A DNA stretch of 64,000 bases, taken from the NCBI GenBank assembly GCA_945861665.1, contig CAMAVS010000005.1, positions 178,370 to 242,369 of the forward strand, in the 5' to 3' direction. The stretch is from Chitinophaga pinensis (GTDB lineage: Bacteria > Bacteroidota > Bacteroidia > UBA4408). Positions 15,814-25,754 of the stretch are shown here, piece by piece. The notes under the pieces were generated by a model that was given only the letters and a program-made list of their open reading frames with translations, was not told where the DNA came from and ran no database searches. A program made the translations under genes and the position numbers. Position 1 is the first letter of the stretch, and each line of letters starts with the position of its first letter.

Positions 15814-18531
15814 CTAATTGCCGTTCGGCTTTTCTCCGTTGGATATGAGGTGTAAAAATCCGTGTAACTCGTGTGGCACAATTCCAACTAAACGAATTTC
15901 ATTAACCGTACAGGTGTAATAATAAACACCTGTAGTACAAGGCCTTTTACTGGTCATATTCAAACCATTCCAATTAATATCAGGGGCATTTGTGCTGAAA
16001 ACCATTTCGCCCCAACGGTTAAATATTTTTATATCAATGCTCTCAATATATCTGTATGGTAAAAGCGCGTGAAATAAATCGTTTGAACCATCATTATTAG
16101 GAGAATAAATATTTGGCAATCTATATAAAGGGCAATTATCAACACAAACAATATTACTTGGTTCACTTTCATTTGCAAAAGAATCCAATGCTGTAATGCA
16201 ATAACACCCTGCTATTGATTTTTCATTATCATTGTGCGTTGTAGTAATATTTCCGGAACCATCAATGACCCCAACATATGTCATAATGCCTATTTCTTTT
16301 GGTCGCCAATATATTTTATATTGAGTTACATCATCGGCACATGTTAAATTAGGATTATTCCAAGATAAATTATTTATGATATTTTCGCAATTAGGATTTA
16401 CTGCCAAAACTGGTGCACAAGGTGGAGTTATGTCTTGAGGAATTCCACAAACTTCTTGCGACCAATTTTCAAGAGGTCGTTTAATTGTTGGATCGGAATA
16501 ATGACCAAAACTCATTATTTTATAACAATAAGTAACATCATTTAAGAGCCCTGTTTCTATAAAACTAGTAGTGGCTGTAGTCCCAATTGGAATTGGATTA
16601 TATAGTAAAGTGGCATTGTCTCTTTTAAATACAAAAAATGAATCATTGGTCCAAGGCACATTGTAGGACCAATTTAACGTAAGTGCATTATCCGAAGGGA
16701 TTAAATTAAGGAATACAGAAGAGGCCGTGTGGGAAGAACTGATGAATTGTCTTTTGGGAATATCTTGATAGAAATCTATTCTATAAGTATTACCAAAGTC
16801 TTGCGTATTCAAATTGTTATGGATGTAAGTTGTTTCATCTATTCCATTTACCATTCCGGTTGAATCCACTAATGAAAAAGCGCCTCCATTTATTCCGCTT
16901 GCTCTATATATTAAATATTTAAACGGCCCTTTGAAAAACACAGTGTCGTATTCTGTAGGTTGAAGCCAACTTACAGAATCAATTCCGGTTGTAATATCTG
17001 TTTTTTGGACCGATACGTGTGTAATAATTGGAACATCCTTTTTAAGTTTAGCACAAGCTTCATTGGAAGCGTAGCTTTTAGAATTAAATGAACTCTTTGT
17101 ATTGTCGCCAAAATAGGCATATATCATATAGGAATAATCTTCACCGTGTATCAATCCTGTTCCATTGTTATTATCGATGTAAGTTGTAATGCCCGAACCA
17201 ACAACCGTTGCAATTGGCAAGTAGCCTGTATAAGCAGGAATTCCTGTTTCGCAAATTCCATGTTGCCAAGTAGAGCATCCTTTTTTTCTGTATATTTTAT
17301 ATCCGGTTGCATCGGTACAAATAGTCGGCGTCCAATTCAATATAATAGTTGAGCCTGCAGGAGTAGCCGTTAAATTTATTGGCCCCGGTGAAACTACGGT
17401 TATTCTTCGAGTTTTAATATCTGTTAGTGGAATACTAATGTTATTATCTACCGCGGTAAACGAAACAGTATATGGCTGAGTACGAACATGCGAACAATTT
17501 GTTAGCCAAGTAAACACCCCTACAACTGTTGTAGGTGCTTGAACACCTTGTGTGAATTGAGCAGGGCTACTCGGGACTAAATAAGGGCCACCGGTAGAAG
17601 TAAGCGTTACTATATTCCCGGCATTAGGATCTGTAGCACTCACAATAAAAGAAACAAAATCACTGGCAGTAACACAAGTATCTGGTAAATCAGCAATCAC
17701 AGGTGGGTCGTTCGGGCAATTACCAGACACCGTAACTTGTAAGTCGCGCACAACAAAACCAATAGGAAAACCATGCCTGTACTCTTTTATTTTAATGGCA
17801 AAATTATATTCTCCAGCTCCATATAAATTACCTTGCATTTGCCCGGGACAATCCCACACAAATTCGCCTGTAAGTACATTCAAGGTTACGTTTCCGGGAG
17901 GGATTAAATAACCAGCGCACACAATACCTAAACCTGATTGGCAGCTCACCAATTCATATGAAAGGCTGTCTCCATCGGGATCTGAAGCACCAGGATTATG
18001 GACAAAGCGCTTGCAATAACAAGCATTATCAATCGGTTTATTTAATAAGTCTGGCGAACTATTGCATCCAAAAAATGGACTGATAACGACCATTGAAGTA
18101 ATACTAAAAGGTGTTTCTACCGAATTGACCATATTCTTAACCCCTGCATTGCGATTAGGGTCAACAATTCCAACTGTCCAAGTATTGGGACCGTTGAATG
18201 TATAAACTCCGTAATACACATTTTCTTTTACATCGTTCACCAAGGAAACACCCATTTTAACATTGTTCGGGCAATTTCCTGTTGGCCCATTTATTCTTGG
18301 GAATTCAATACTGTCAACAATAACAGCGTTAACCATAATATACAACATTTGATGGCACCTATCTGCATTGCTCGACTCTTTGGTATAAGTAGTAATAGTA
18401 ATTTCGTAACTGTGTGCACCTTGACATTCAGGGTAACCAACTCTTTTCATTGTTATTTCCCCGGCTCTATTATGCGTTGCATAAGCCACAATGGATAACA
18501 ACATAAAAATAAGGATAGTTATTTTTTTCAT
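15814..18531 (-). CDS. large secreted protein with gliding-motility-associated (T9SS type B) C-terminal domain
   Basis: 905 residues with a signal peptide ending before THNRAGEIT, a motif often seen at the mature N-terminus of large Bacteroidota surface proteins. The middle contains several fibronectin-type-III-like and cadherin-like beta-sandwich segments, including DPDGDSLSYEL and FTAVDNN. The last about 100 residues (YSPNNDGSNDLFHALLPY, IFNRWGEMVF, TGVYYYTC) form the gliding-motility-associated C-terminal domain, the type B T9SS sorting signal. Type B substrates such as SprB in Flavobacterium depend on the T9SS plus a SprF-like protein; a PorP/SprF homologue is encoded at 25.7 kb. Likely an adhesin or surface filament, by inference. 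Confidence 0.88.
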   Translation of the reverse strand: MKKITILIFMLLSIVAYATHNRAGEITMKRVGYPECQGAHSYEITITTYTKESSNADRCHQMLYIMVNAVIVDSIEFPRINGPTGNCPNNVKMGVSLVNDVKENVYYGVYTFNGPNTWTVGIVDPNRNAGVKNMVNSVETPFSITSMVVISPFFGCNSSPDLLNKPIDNACYCKRFVHNPGASDPDGDSLSYELVSCQSGLGIVCAGYLIPPGNVTLNVLTGEFVWDCPGQMQGNLYGAGEYNFAIKIKEYRHGFPIGFVVRDLQVTVSGNCPNDPPVIADLPDTCVTASDFVSFIVSATDPNAGNIVTLTSTGGPYLVPSSPAQFTQGVQAPTTVVGVFTWLTNCSHVRTQPYTVSFTAVDNNISIPLTDIKTRRITVVSPGPINLTATPAGSTIILNWTPTICTDATGYKIYRKKGCSTWQHGICETGIPAYTGYLPIATVVGSGITTYIDNNNGTGLIHGEDYSYMIYAYFGDNTKSSFNSKSYASNEACAKLKKDVPIITHVSVQKTDITTGIDSVSWLQPTEYDTVFFKGPFKYLIYRASGINGGAFSLVDSTGMVNGIDETTYIHNNLNTQDFGNTYRIDFYQDIPKRQFISSSHTASSVFLNLIPSDNALTLNWSYNVPWTNDSFFVFKRDNATLLYNPIPIGTTATTSFIETGLLNDVTYCYKIMSFGHYSDPTIKRPLENWSQEVCGIPQDITPPCAPVLAVNPNCENIINNLSWNNPNLTCADDVTQYKIYWRPKEIGIMTYVGVIDGSGNITTTHNDNEKSIAGCYCITALDSFANESEPSNIVCVDNCPLYRLPNIYSPNNDGSNDLFHALLPYRYIESIDIKIFNRWGEMVFSTNAPDINWNGLNMTSKRPCTTGVYYYTCTVNEIRLVGIVPHELHGFLHLISNGEKPNGN

Positions 18532-18645
18532 TTATGGGGAACAAATTAATAGACACCTTCTATTAACAAACAACTAAGATACAAAATTGTTTTACAATAC
18601 CCTTTTAAAAAATAAAATATTCCAATTTTTAATAACGCAAAAAAC

Positions 18646-19164
18646 TTACGAACGTTTTATTTTTTGTTCAATATCCGAGGTGGAAAAACCTTCCAAGTAT
18701 TCTATTGTTTTAACTTCCCCGCCTTGTTGTCGAACAAAATCGGAGCCAACAATATATTTTTCACTCTGGGAATTCACTTCATGCATATCATAATCGGAAC
18801 CTTTAACCAACACATTGGGCTCAATTTGTTTAATTAATTCTAAGGGAGTATTCTCAGTAAAAATAATTATTGCCGAAACAAAATGCAAAGAGGCCATAAT
18901 AATCGCCCTACTCTGCTCATCTTGTATAGGTCTGCTGCTCCCTTTATTTAAAAGCTTTACAGAATCATCTGAATTTATAGCAACCACTAAATAATCGCCA
19001 CTATCGGCTGCTTTTGTTAAATAGTCTATATGGCCTCGGTGCAATAAATCGAAACAACCATTCGTAAAAACAATTTTTTTATTGTGCAATCGCCAAATGG
19101 CCAATTGCCTTTGCAACGACTGTATTGTGTGTATTTTTGATTGAATTACCTCTTCTTGTGTCAT
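18646..19164 (-). CDS. rfaE2: D-glycero-beta-D-manno-heptose 1-phosphate adenylyltransferase
   Basis: 172 residues, stand-alone nucleotidyltransferase. Makes ADP-heptose precursor for lipopolysaccharide core. The cytidylyltransferase-like FTNGCFDLLHRGHIDYL motif is at residues 33-49 with the two histidines of HxGH at 42 and 45 (H-R-G-H), and the ISSTxxxR-like C-terminal part is replaced by the RfaE2 arrangement. The kinase half (RfaE1) is not fused. The start codon overlaps the stop of the upstream YbhN-like gene by 4 nt, indicating translational coupling and a shared envelope role. Confidence 0.92.
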   Translation of the reverse strand: MTQEEVIQSKIHTIQSLQRQLAIWRLHNKKIVFTNGCFDLLHRGHIDYLTKAADSGDYLVVAINSDDSVKLLNKGSSRPIQDEQSRAIIMASLHFVSAIIIFTENTPLELIKQIEPNVLVKGSDYDMHEVNSQSEKYIVGSDFVRQQGGEVKTIEYLEGFSTSDIEQKIKRS

Positions 19165-20174
19165 TTTGATATGGAATTAGTACGGTTTACCAAAGGCAAT
19201 AACAACAACGACAAAAACCCTAATAAAATCATTTCAACTGCCTGAGCACTCCAAGCTATCCAGCCGTATGCAAATCCAACAGCAGGAGACACTCCATACA
19301 ACTTAAGGGTTTCCATAATTATAAGTGGATAGGCGCCAATACCACCTTGAACAACAATCATTCCGACACTGCCAAAAACCAAGGTCGAAAAGCCTGCGTT
19401 TAAACTTAGATTCGTTGTTTCTGCAAAAGCCCAAAAACCAACATAATTCATCAAAAAATACATAACCCAAATAAATACGGAATGAAAAACAAACAAAAAG
19501 GGTTTGTCAATATTTTTTATTGAAACCATTCCATTTATAAATCCTTTAAGGGCATTGCTAAGTTTAGATACAATACCTGTATTAGCTCTCTGAACAAAAC
19601 GAATCAATAACCAAACAGCTAAAAGAAATAAAACAAACAACACAATCACAATTGTTTTATTGGCAAACAGGGGCGCTAATTTATTCCATAAAGGCAACAA
19701 TAATTTTTGTTCTGTATAATTGTATATCAAGGAATGCTGCGCAAACAAAGTATAAAAGAAAATAAGTATCAAACACAATATATCGATTGCTCTTTCAGCC
19801 AACACTGTTCCTAATAATTCATTCATTGGTACTTTGTCGTATCTATTCAATATTCCACAACGGGTAACTTCGCCTAAACGAGGAAGTGCATAATTAGCCA
19901 TATACCCAATAAATATTGCATAAACGGTATTGTCTAATCGAGGAGAATGCCCTAAAGGTTTCATTAACATTTGCCAACGGATGGCCCTACTAACATTGCT
20001 TACAAAGCCAAGCAATATGGTAACAATTATCCACCAATAGTTTGCCTCCCCAAATGATTTGTAAATATCTGCCTTGTCTTTCTCTGTGAGATCCTTAACA
20101 ACAAGCCAAATTAAACCAATCCCTATTCCTAAAAAGAACAAAAACTTAGCTGTTTTAAGTATTTTGTCTTTCAA
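19161..20174 (-). CDS. YbhN/UPF0104 lysylphosphatidylglycerol-synthase-like membrane protein
   Basis: 337 residues with about eight hydrophobic segments, starting with a helix at about 10-26. Family marks include SNVSRAIRWQMLMKPLG near residue 60, NYALPRLGEVTRCGIL near 95 and the QGGIGAYPLIIMETL loop near 275. It is the flippase-like integral membrane domain of the MprF family without the soluble aminoacyltransferase domain, so it probably moves or modifies a lipid rather than charging it with lysine; substrate unknown. It overlaps rfaE2 and begins 3 nt after panD, so it belongs to a panC-panD-membrane protein-rfaE2 run. Confidence 0.85.
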   Translation of the reverse strand: MKDKILKTAKFLFFLGIGIGLIWLVVKDLTEKDKADIYKSFGEANYWWIIVTILLGFVSNVSRAIRWQMLMKPLGHSPRLDNTVYAIFIGYMANYALPRLGEVTRCGILNRYDKVPMNELLGTVLAERAIDILCLILIFFYTLFAQHSLIYNYTEQKLLLPLWNKLAPLFANKTIVIVLFVLFLLAVWLLIRFVQRANTGIVSKLSNALKGFINGMVSIKNIDKPFLFVFHSVFIWVMYFLMNYVGFWAFAETTNLSLNAGFSTLVFGSVGMIVVQGGIGAYPLIIMETLKLYGVSPAVGFAYGWIAWSAQAVEMILLGFLSLLLLPLVNRTNSISK

Positions 20175-20177
20175 TTT

Positions 20178-20522
20178 TTAGAGCCGATTATTTTCTGAAG
20201 GAAAAATCACTTTTGGAACGAATGTAGTAGCCTTTTCAAAACCCATCGATGCATAGGATAAGATGATTACAAAATCACCCAAAGTTACTTTTAGTGCCGC
20301 GGGACCATTCAAGCAAATAACGCCCGAGGCCCTTTCTCCTTTTATTACATAAGTAATGAGCCTTTCACCATTGTTATAGTTTAGCACGTGTACCTGCTCG
20401 TTTTCAATTAAACCGGCAGCATCCATTAAATCTTCGTCAATTGTAACACTGCCTATATAATTCAAATCAGCTTCAGTGACCCTAACCTTGTGTATTTTCG
20501 ATTTTAAAACTTGTATTTGCAT
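20178..20522 (-). CDS. panD: aspartate 1-decarboxylase
   Basis: 114 residues, the normal proenzyme length. Makes beta-alanine for pantothenate. The self-cleavage site Gly24-Ser25 is visible in NYIGSVTID and yields the pyruvoyl cofactor. LNGPAA and the VIILSYA segments near residues 72-90 are family marks. It lies 41 nt downstream of panC on the same strand; PanC consumes its product. Confidence 0.96.
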   Translation of the reverse strand: MQIQVLKSKIHKVRVTEADLNYIGSVTIDEDLMDAAGLIENEQVHVLNYNNGERLITYVIKGERASGVICLNGPAALKVTLGDFVIILSYASMGFEKATTFVPKVIFPSENNRL

Positions 20523-20563
20523 ATTAAGATCGCAAAATTAAAAAATTTAATTTGTTCAATACC

Positions 20564-21412
20564 TTATAAAACAATATTATCTATCAATCTTATTTCATCC
20601 ACGAATACGGCAACAAAAAGTCTTTGTGACGAACTTTGCTGCCATTCATGGGTGCTCAAAAGCGTTGTTGAGTCAGCAATTTCAACATACTCAACCCTAA
20701 AATACTCATTGGCATTAAGTACATCTGTTACCCATTTTTTTAAGTCGCTCACAGATGCTTTGTGAGCATTTTGCTTCGCCACTAAAAGTGTTTTATAAAT
20801 AAACCCTGCATTTTTCCGTCCTTCATTGCTTAAACGTACATTTCGGGAACTCATCGCTAAGCCGTCAACCTCTCTAACAATGTAACAACCAATTATGCTA
20901 ATAGGTAACTTCAATGACTTTACCATTTTTTTTATAACAACCAACTGCTGATAATCCTTTTCTCCAAAGTATGCATTTGTTGGCCTTACAATATCAAAAA
21001 GTCGTTTCACCACTTGCACCACTCCTTTAAAGTGCTCCTTTCTATATACCCCTTCCATAACAACTTCAATTCCTTGAAAATCAATACTCGGAGTACTATT
21101 TACTTCTCCTTGTCTATATATTTCCTCTATCGAAGGGGCAAATAAAACATCGCAAGCAACAACTTTGAGCATAGCCGTATCGCTTTCAATGGCTCGAGGG
21201 TAGTTGGCCAAATCTGAGCTATTGTTAAATTGAGTTGGGTTTACAAAAATACTGCATACCGTGATATCGTTTTCTTCGGCCGATTTCTTAATAAGCGATA
21301 AATGGCCTGGATGTAAAGCACCCATTGTAGGAACAAAACCAATCTTTTTCTTGGCTTTTAATAGTATATCTAAAAACATACTTAGCTCTCTTACCGTTAA
21401 AAAAACTTGCAT
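20564..21412 (-). CDS. panC: pantothenate synthetase (pantoate-beta-alanine ligase)
   Basis: 282 residues, full length. Condenses pantoate and beta-alanine with ATP hydrolysis to AMP. The nucleotidyltransferase motif PTMGALHPGHLSL has His34 and His37. FVNPTQFN, GEKDYQQL and the KMSKS-like MSSRNVRLS motif are present. First gene of the minus-strand run panC-panD-membrane protein-rfaE2, divergent from the starch-synthase-like gene. panB is not in the window. Confidence 0.96.
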   Translation of the reverse strand: MQVFLTVRELSMFLDILLKAKKKIGFVPTMGALHPGHLSLIKKSAEENDITVCSIFVNPTQFNNSSDLANYPRAIESDTAMLKVVACDVLFAPSIEEIYRQGEVNSTPSIDFQGIEVVMEGVYRKEHFKGVVQVVKRLFDIVRPTNAYFGEKDYQQLVVIKKMVKSLKLPISIIGCYIVREVDGLAMSSRNVRLSNEGRKNAGFIYKTLLVAKQNAHKASVSDLKKWVTDVLNANEYFRVEYVEIADSTTLLSTHEWQQSSSQRLFVAVFVDEIRLIDNIVL

Positions 21413-21458
21413 TACAGCATTATTTATTACTAAAGGCTGCCAAAACTAACACATTAAC

Positions 21459-21491
21459 TTTGATTTATGCGATTTTTTTTTATTATCTTTG
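21459..21491 (+). promoter_or_regulatory. promoter of the starch-synthase-like gene
   Basis: TTTG at 21459-21462, a 21-nt spacer and TATCTTTG at 21484-21491, an excellent match to the Bacteroidota consensus. It supports the start at 21525 rather than the in-frame ATG at 21489, which overlaps the -7 element. Confidence 0.75.
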
Positions 21492-21524
21492 CACCCTCAT
21501 AAACTAATCCAAATAGTAATAGCT

Positions 21525-22361
21525 ATGAAAAAAGCCAAAGTTCTTTTTGTGTCTCAAGAAATATTCCCATATATGGAAGACAGCCATATGGCAAATATTG
21601 GAAGGTACTTACCCCAAGGCATTCAGGAAAAGGGTCATGAAATAAGAACCTTTATGCCACGATACGGCTGTGTAAACGAACGAAGAAATCAGTTGCACGA
21701 AGTTATTCGACTATCTGGAATGAATTTAATTATTAACGACACCGATCATCCCCTTATCATAAAGGTTGCATCTATCACTACTGCTCGCTTGCAAGTTTAC
21801 TTCATTGACAATGAAGAGTACTTTTCTCGTAAAACAATGTTTGCCGATACAAAAGGGGTGGCACACTTAGACAACGATGAACGATCATTCTTCTTTTGCA
21901 GAGGCGTGCTTGAAACAGTAAAAAAATTAGGTTGGTCGCCCGACATTATTCATTGCCAAGGTTGGTTTACTGCAGCAATGCCATTGTTGGTTAAAAATGC
22001 TTACAAAGACGATCCTTTATTTGCTGATACAAAAATTGTGTATTCTGTTTACAACGATGATTTCGAAAAACCATTGGATAAAAACTATGTAGAAAAACTG
22101 AAACAAATGGGAGGATTTGAAGGCGCTGATCTTAAAAAATTAAAGGATCCAACATTTGTAAATATTACAAAAACAGCCATCGATTTAAGTGACGCAGTTA
22201 TAAAGGCCAGTGAAACAATTAACCCCGATATTGAAAAATACATCAAAAACATAAACAAGCCCACACTAACCTCTTTCTGGCAGACAAAAGCCGAATATGT
22301 GGAAGCATACTATGCACTTTACAACGAAGTATTGGTTGAACAAGATGTGTTAATTGATTAA
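21525..22361 (+). CDS. glycogen/starch synthase, catalytic (GT5 N-terminal) domain only
   Basis: 278 residues from ATG 21525; the upstream in-frame ATG at 21489 overlaps the promoter -7 box. It aligns with the N-terminal Rossmann domain of GT5 starch synthases: KVLFVSQEIFPYM near the start, GRYLPQGIQEKGHEIRTFMPRYG near residue 30, and DIIHCQGWFTAAMPLLV in the middle. The entire C-terminal ADP-glucose-binding domain of normal synthases (about 470 residues) is missing. This short form next to panC/panD and glmS is, to my knowledge, recurrent in Bacteroidota, so it is a distinct protein rather than a recent truncation. Whether it retains glycosyltransferase activity is doubtful. Confidence 0.85.
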   Translation: MKKAKVLFVSQEIFPYMEDSHMANIGRYLPQGIQEKGHEIRTFMPRYGCVNERRNQLHEVIRLSGMNLIINDTDHPLIIKVASITTARLQVYFIDNEEYFSRKTMFADTKGVAHLDNDERSFFFCRGVLETVKKLGWSPDIIHCQGWFTAAMPLLVKNAYKDDPLFADTKIVYSVYNDDFEKPLDKNYVEKLKQMGGFEGADLKKLKDPTFVNITKTAIDLSDAVIKASETINPDIEKYIKNINKPTLTSFWQTKAEYVEAYYALYNEVLVEQDVLID

Positions 22362-22369
22362 TATTTTAG

Positions 22370-23737
22370 ATGAATAAACCACATCGTTTACTATCTCTTT
22401 TGCGGGTAACTACTCAGTTATCCGCAAAATTTTTTTATAAACAAACATTGTTTGCACTTTCCTTTTTGCTGTTTGCTTCCTTTTTGTATTCCTGTAAAGA
22501 CCAAGATGGAATTGGACTCGACATACAACCCGTTAACGATAAATTTATCCCCTTATTTAATAATACCGAACAAGTTACCTCCTATTCTATTGCCGAAACT
22601 CATTTAAGAACAGACGAAACCGTATATAATTTACTGGGCAGCTATTTTGACCCATTGTTTGGCAAAACAGACTGTAGTTTTTTCACCCAGGTACTATTGT
22701 CCGCTGACGCTCCTGACTTTACTGGTGCTGTGCTAGACTCATCAGTTTTATCAATCACTTACAACTCTCATTATTCCGATCCTGCACAAATCAGTTCATT
22801 ACAACATTTAAAAGTGTTTGAATTAACCACTTCTGTTAACAAGGATCTCGAATATTATTCCAATTCAAACATCACCGATAATTATAACCCCGCATTACCT
22901 ATAGCAGACGTGTTTTTTTCACCCCAACCATCAACAGGAGTATTGGTTGGTTCAGAAGTACAAGTTCCTCAGTTACGCATTAATTTTCCTGCAATATTTG
23001 GTCAACGTTTCCTCGATTTGCAAAATGCACCGTCATTAATTAACAATACCGCTTTTTTACAATTTTTCAAAGGGTTCTACGTGAGCGTAGATAACCCTGC
23101 TCAAACAATGGGGCAAGGTGCTATTTTGTCGTTTAATACGCTTAGTGCAACATCAAAATTTACGATTTACTATACTGTAAATAATGTGCCTACACAATTT
23201 GATTTTATAATTAATAATACTTGCGCCAGAGCCAATTTTTTTAAACACGATTATGTCACATCAACTGCTATCAATGATCAGTTAGCCAATCCAATATTGG
23301 GACAAACGCTTAGCTACATTCAGCCAATGGCTGGCATTAAAACAAAATTAGAATTGCCTTTTTTAAAAAAATGGAGCTCTTCGGATTCTTCCTTGGTGGC
23401 AATAAATAAAGTAGAAATAATAATAAAAGTAGATGAATCTATTACAAGTAAATTTGCACCCGCCAATAAATTAATACTTGTTGCATTAGACGCTGATGGG
23501 AACAATGTTTTTTTACCTGACCAATTTGAAGGAGACGATTATTTTGGCGGTGTTTATAATGCGACTACAAAAAAGTATACGTTTAATATTGGACGCTACG
23601 CACAACAAGTAATTAATAAACAAACTACGGATTATGGACTTTATTTGATGTGTGCGGGAGCTTCTGTGGTTGCAAACAGAACCGTAATAAAAGGCGGACA
23701 AAACATTGTAGTAAATATAAGTTATACCAAACTTTAA
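22370..23737 (+). CDS. DUF4270 domain lipoprotein
   Basis: 455 residues. An N-terminal hydrophobic stretch ends in FLYSCKD, a lipobox with cysteine near residue 42 when the first ATG is used; a later start is possible because the leader is unusually long. The rest matches the DUF4270 pattern, IGLDIQP early and LFGKTDCSFFTQ near residue 100, a family specific to Bacteroidota with unknown role. Position 9 nt after the starch-synthase-like gene and 12 nt before glmS suggests an operon. Probably exposed on the outer membrane. Confidence 0.85.
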   Translation: MNKPHRLLSLLRVTTQLSAKFFYKQTLFALSFLLFASFLYSCKDQDGIGLDIQPVNDKFIPLFNNTEQVTSYSIAETHLRTDETVYNLLGSYFDPLFGKTDCSFFTQVLLSADAPDFTGAVLDSSVLSITYNSHYSDPAQISSLQHLKVFELTTSVNKDLEYYSNSNITDNYNPALPIADVFFSPQPSTGVLVGSEVQVPQLRINFPAIFGQRFLDLQNAPSLINNTAFLQFFKGFYVSVDNPAQTMGQGAILSFNTLSATSKFTIYYTVNNVPTQFDFIINNTCARANFFKHDYVTSTAINDQLANPILGQTLSYIQPMAGIKTKLELPFLKKWSSSDSSLVAINKVEIIIKVDESITSKFAPANKLILVALDADGNNVFLPDQFEGDDYFGGVYNATTKKYTFNIGRYAQQVINKQTTDYGLYLMCAGASVVANRTVIKGGQNIVVNISYTKL

Positions 23738-23749
23738 AAATAAATTTAT

Positions 23750-25591
23750 ATGTGTGGAATTGTTGCATACATCGGTAAAAAAGAAGCATATCCTATTCTT
23801 ATTAAAGGTCTTCACCGACTAGAATACAGAGGTTATGACAGTGCAGGAGTTGCGCTTTTAAACGAAGGTAAATTAACCGTTTATAAATGCAAGGGAAAGG
23901 TCTCTGAACTTGAAAAATTCACCGAAGGGAAATCAAAAGCAGGAACCATCGCAATTGGCCATACACGATGGGCAACACACGGTGTACCTAACGATGTGAA
24001 TGCGCACCCGCATTATTCCGAGTCGAAAAACATGGTCATCATCCACAATGGAATTATTGAAAATTACGCTTCCATTAAAGCACAATTGGTTAAAAGTGGA
24101 CATACATTTTTGAGCGACACTGACACTGAAGTACTTATTCATTTAATTGAGAATATACAATTAGTTGAAAATGTAAAATTGGGTGATGCTGTAAGGCTGG
24201 CACTTAACCAAGTAATCGGAGCTTATGCCATTGCTATAATGTCAAAAACGAATCCTGATGAGTTAATCGTTGCAAAAAAAGGAAGTCCTTTAGTAATAGG
24301 TATTGGTGTTGATGAGTACTTTGTTGCATCCGATGCTACACCCATCGTTGAATATACAAAAAACGTAGTTTACCTAGAAGACGAAGAGATTGCTTTTATT
24401 CCACGCAAAGGTGAATTAAAAATAAAAACCATAAAAAATCGCCAAAAAACTCCTTATATTCAGGAATTAGAAATTCAATTGGAAGCGATTGAAAAGGGAG
24501 GGTTTCCGCATTTTATGTTAAAGGAAATTTACGAACAACCTCGCTCCATAAAGGATAGTATGAGGGGGCGGTTAAGCGCAAGCAAGGGGGCGGTTAAATT
24601 AGGGGGGATTGCCGAATACGAACAAAAATTTTTAAATGCAAAACGCATTATTTTTATTGCATGTGGAACATCTTGGCACGCAGGACTGGTTGGAGAATAT
24701 TTGTTTGAAGACCTTACACGCATTCCTGTTGAAGTTGAATACGCTTCTGAATTCCGCTATAGAAATCCCATAATTTATGAAGACGATGTAGTCATTGCAA
24801 TTTCCCAATCCGGTGAAACGGCAGATACACTTGCTGCTATTGAACTGGCAAAATCAAAAGGTGCCACCATTATTGGAATATGTAACGTAGTGGGATCGTC
24901 TATTGCACGTGCAACACACGCAGGCTCTTATACTCACGCAGGTCCCGAAATTGGTGTAGCTTCAACAAAAGCATTTACAGCACAAGTAACGGTATTAACA
25001 CTAATGGCATTGCACATTGCTAATTTAAAAGGAACTATTCCTTCTTCACGTTTCCAACAATTGGTAAGCGAAATTGAGGCCATACCTGAAAAAGTAGAAA
25101 AAGTACTAGCTACAAACGATCAGATAAAATACATTGCGGGTATATATAAAAACGCAACTAACGCATTATACTTGGGGAGAGGCTTTACATTCCCAGTTGC
25201 ATTAGAGGGCGCACTAAAATTAAAAGAAATATCCTACATACACGCTGAAGGCTATCCGGCTGCCGAAATGAAGCACGGTCCAATTGCATTAATTGACGAG
25301 GAAATGCCTGTGTTTGTTATTGCAACCAAAGGGGCTTCGTACGAAAAAGTAGTGAGCAATATTCAAGAAGTAAAAGCTCGAAAAGGAAAAATAATTGCCA
25401 TTGTTACCGAAGGCGATGAACAAGTAAAAGAAATGGCCGACTATACCATTGAAATCCCCGAAACCGATGAAATATTAGTTCCTTTGGTTTCTGCTATCCC
25501 ATTACAATTATTATCTTATCATATAGCAGTAATGAGAGGTTGCAACATTGACCAACCGCGCAACCTTGCTAAATCAGTCACTGTGGAGTAA
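23750..25591 (+). CDS. glmS: glutamine-fructose-6-phosphate aminotransferase (isomerising)
   Basis: 613 residues, full length. Produces glucosamine-6-phosphate for peptidoglycan and lipopolysaccharide. The glutaminase domain begins MCGIVAYIG with Cys2 as nucleophile; RWATHG and HNGIIENY follow. Two SIS domains occupy about 290-430 and 465-605 (ACGTSWHAG, SQSGETADT, LGRGFTFPVALEGALKLKEISYIHAEGYPAAEMKHGP), with the terminal NLAKSVTVE. Only 12 nt separate it from the DUF4270 gene, so no glmS ribozyme can fit upstream. Confidence 0.97.
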   Translation: MCGIVAYIGKKEAYPILIKGLHRLEYRGYDSAGVALLNEGKLTVYKCKGKVSELEKFTEGKSKAGTIAIGHTRWATHGVPNDVNAHPHYSESKNMVIIHNGIIENYASIKAQLVKSGHTFLSDTDTEVLIHLIENIQLVENVKLGDAVRLALNQVIGAYAIAIMSKTNPDELIVAKKGSPLVIGIGVDEYFVASDATPIVEYTKNVVYLEDEEIAFIPRKGELKIKTIKNRQKTPYIQELEIQLEAIEKGGFPHFMLKEIYEQPRSIKDSMRGRLSASKGAVKLGGIAEYEQKFLNAKRIIFIACGTSWHAGLVGEYLFEDLTRIPVEVEYASEFRYRNPIIYEDDVVIAISQSGETADTLAAIELAKSKGATIIGICNVVGSSIARATHAGSYTHAGPEIGVASTKAFTAQVTVLTLMALHIANLKGTIPSSRFQQLVSEIEAIPEKVEKVLATNDQIKYIAGIYKNATNALYLGRGFTFPVALEGALKLKEISYIHAEGYPAAEMKHGPIALIDEEMPVFVIATKGASYEKVVSNIQEVKARKGKIIAIVTEGDEQVKEMADYTIEIPETDEILVPLVSAIPLQLLSYHIAVMRGCNIDQPRNLAKSVTVE

Positions 25592-25754
25592 AATAACCTG
25601 TTTTTTTTAGATTAGACATTTATTTTCTCAACATTTTATTGTTAAAAATTTGGAAATATTATTTTTATTACCTTATTTAGCACTTTATATATCTTTAAAA
25701 TTAAGTTAAAACAATATTTTTAAAAGCAAAAACCATTAAAATAATACTCTCACT
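25592..25754. promoter_or_regulatory. AT-rich leader of the T9SS block
   Basis: 163 nt, very AT-rich. A TATCTTTA element at 25690-25697 resembles a -7 box about 58 nt before the porP-like start, but no TTTG lies at the proper distance. Possible promoter of the porP-gld block; weak. Confidence 0.3.

Noticed and set aside
23738..23749. glmS ribozyme or riboswitch upstream of glmS
   Set aside because: Only 12 nt separate glmS from the preceding gene, too short for any such element.
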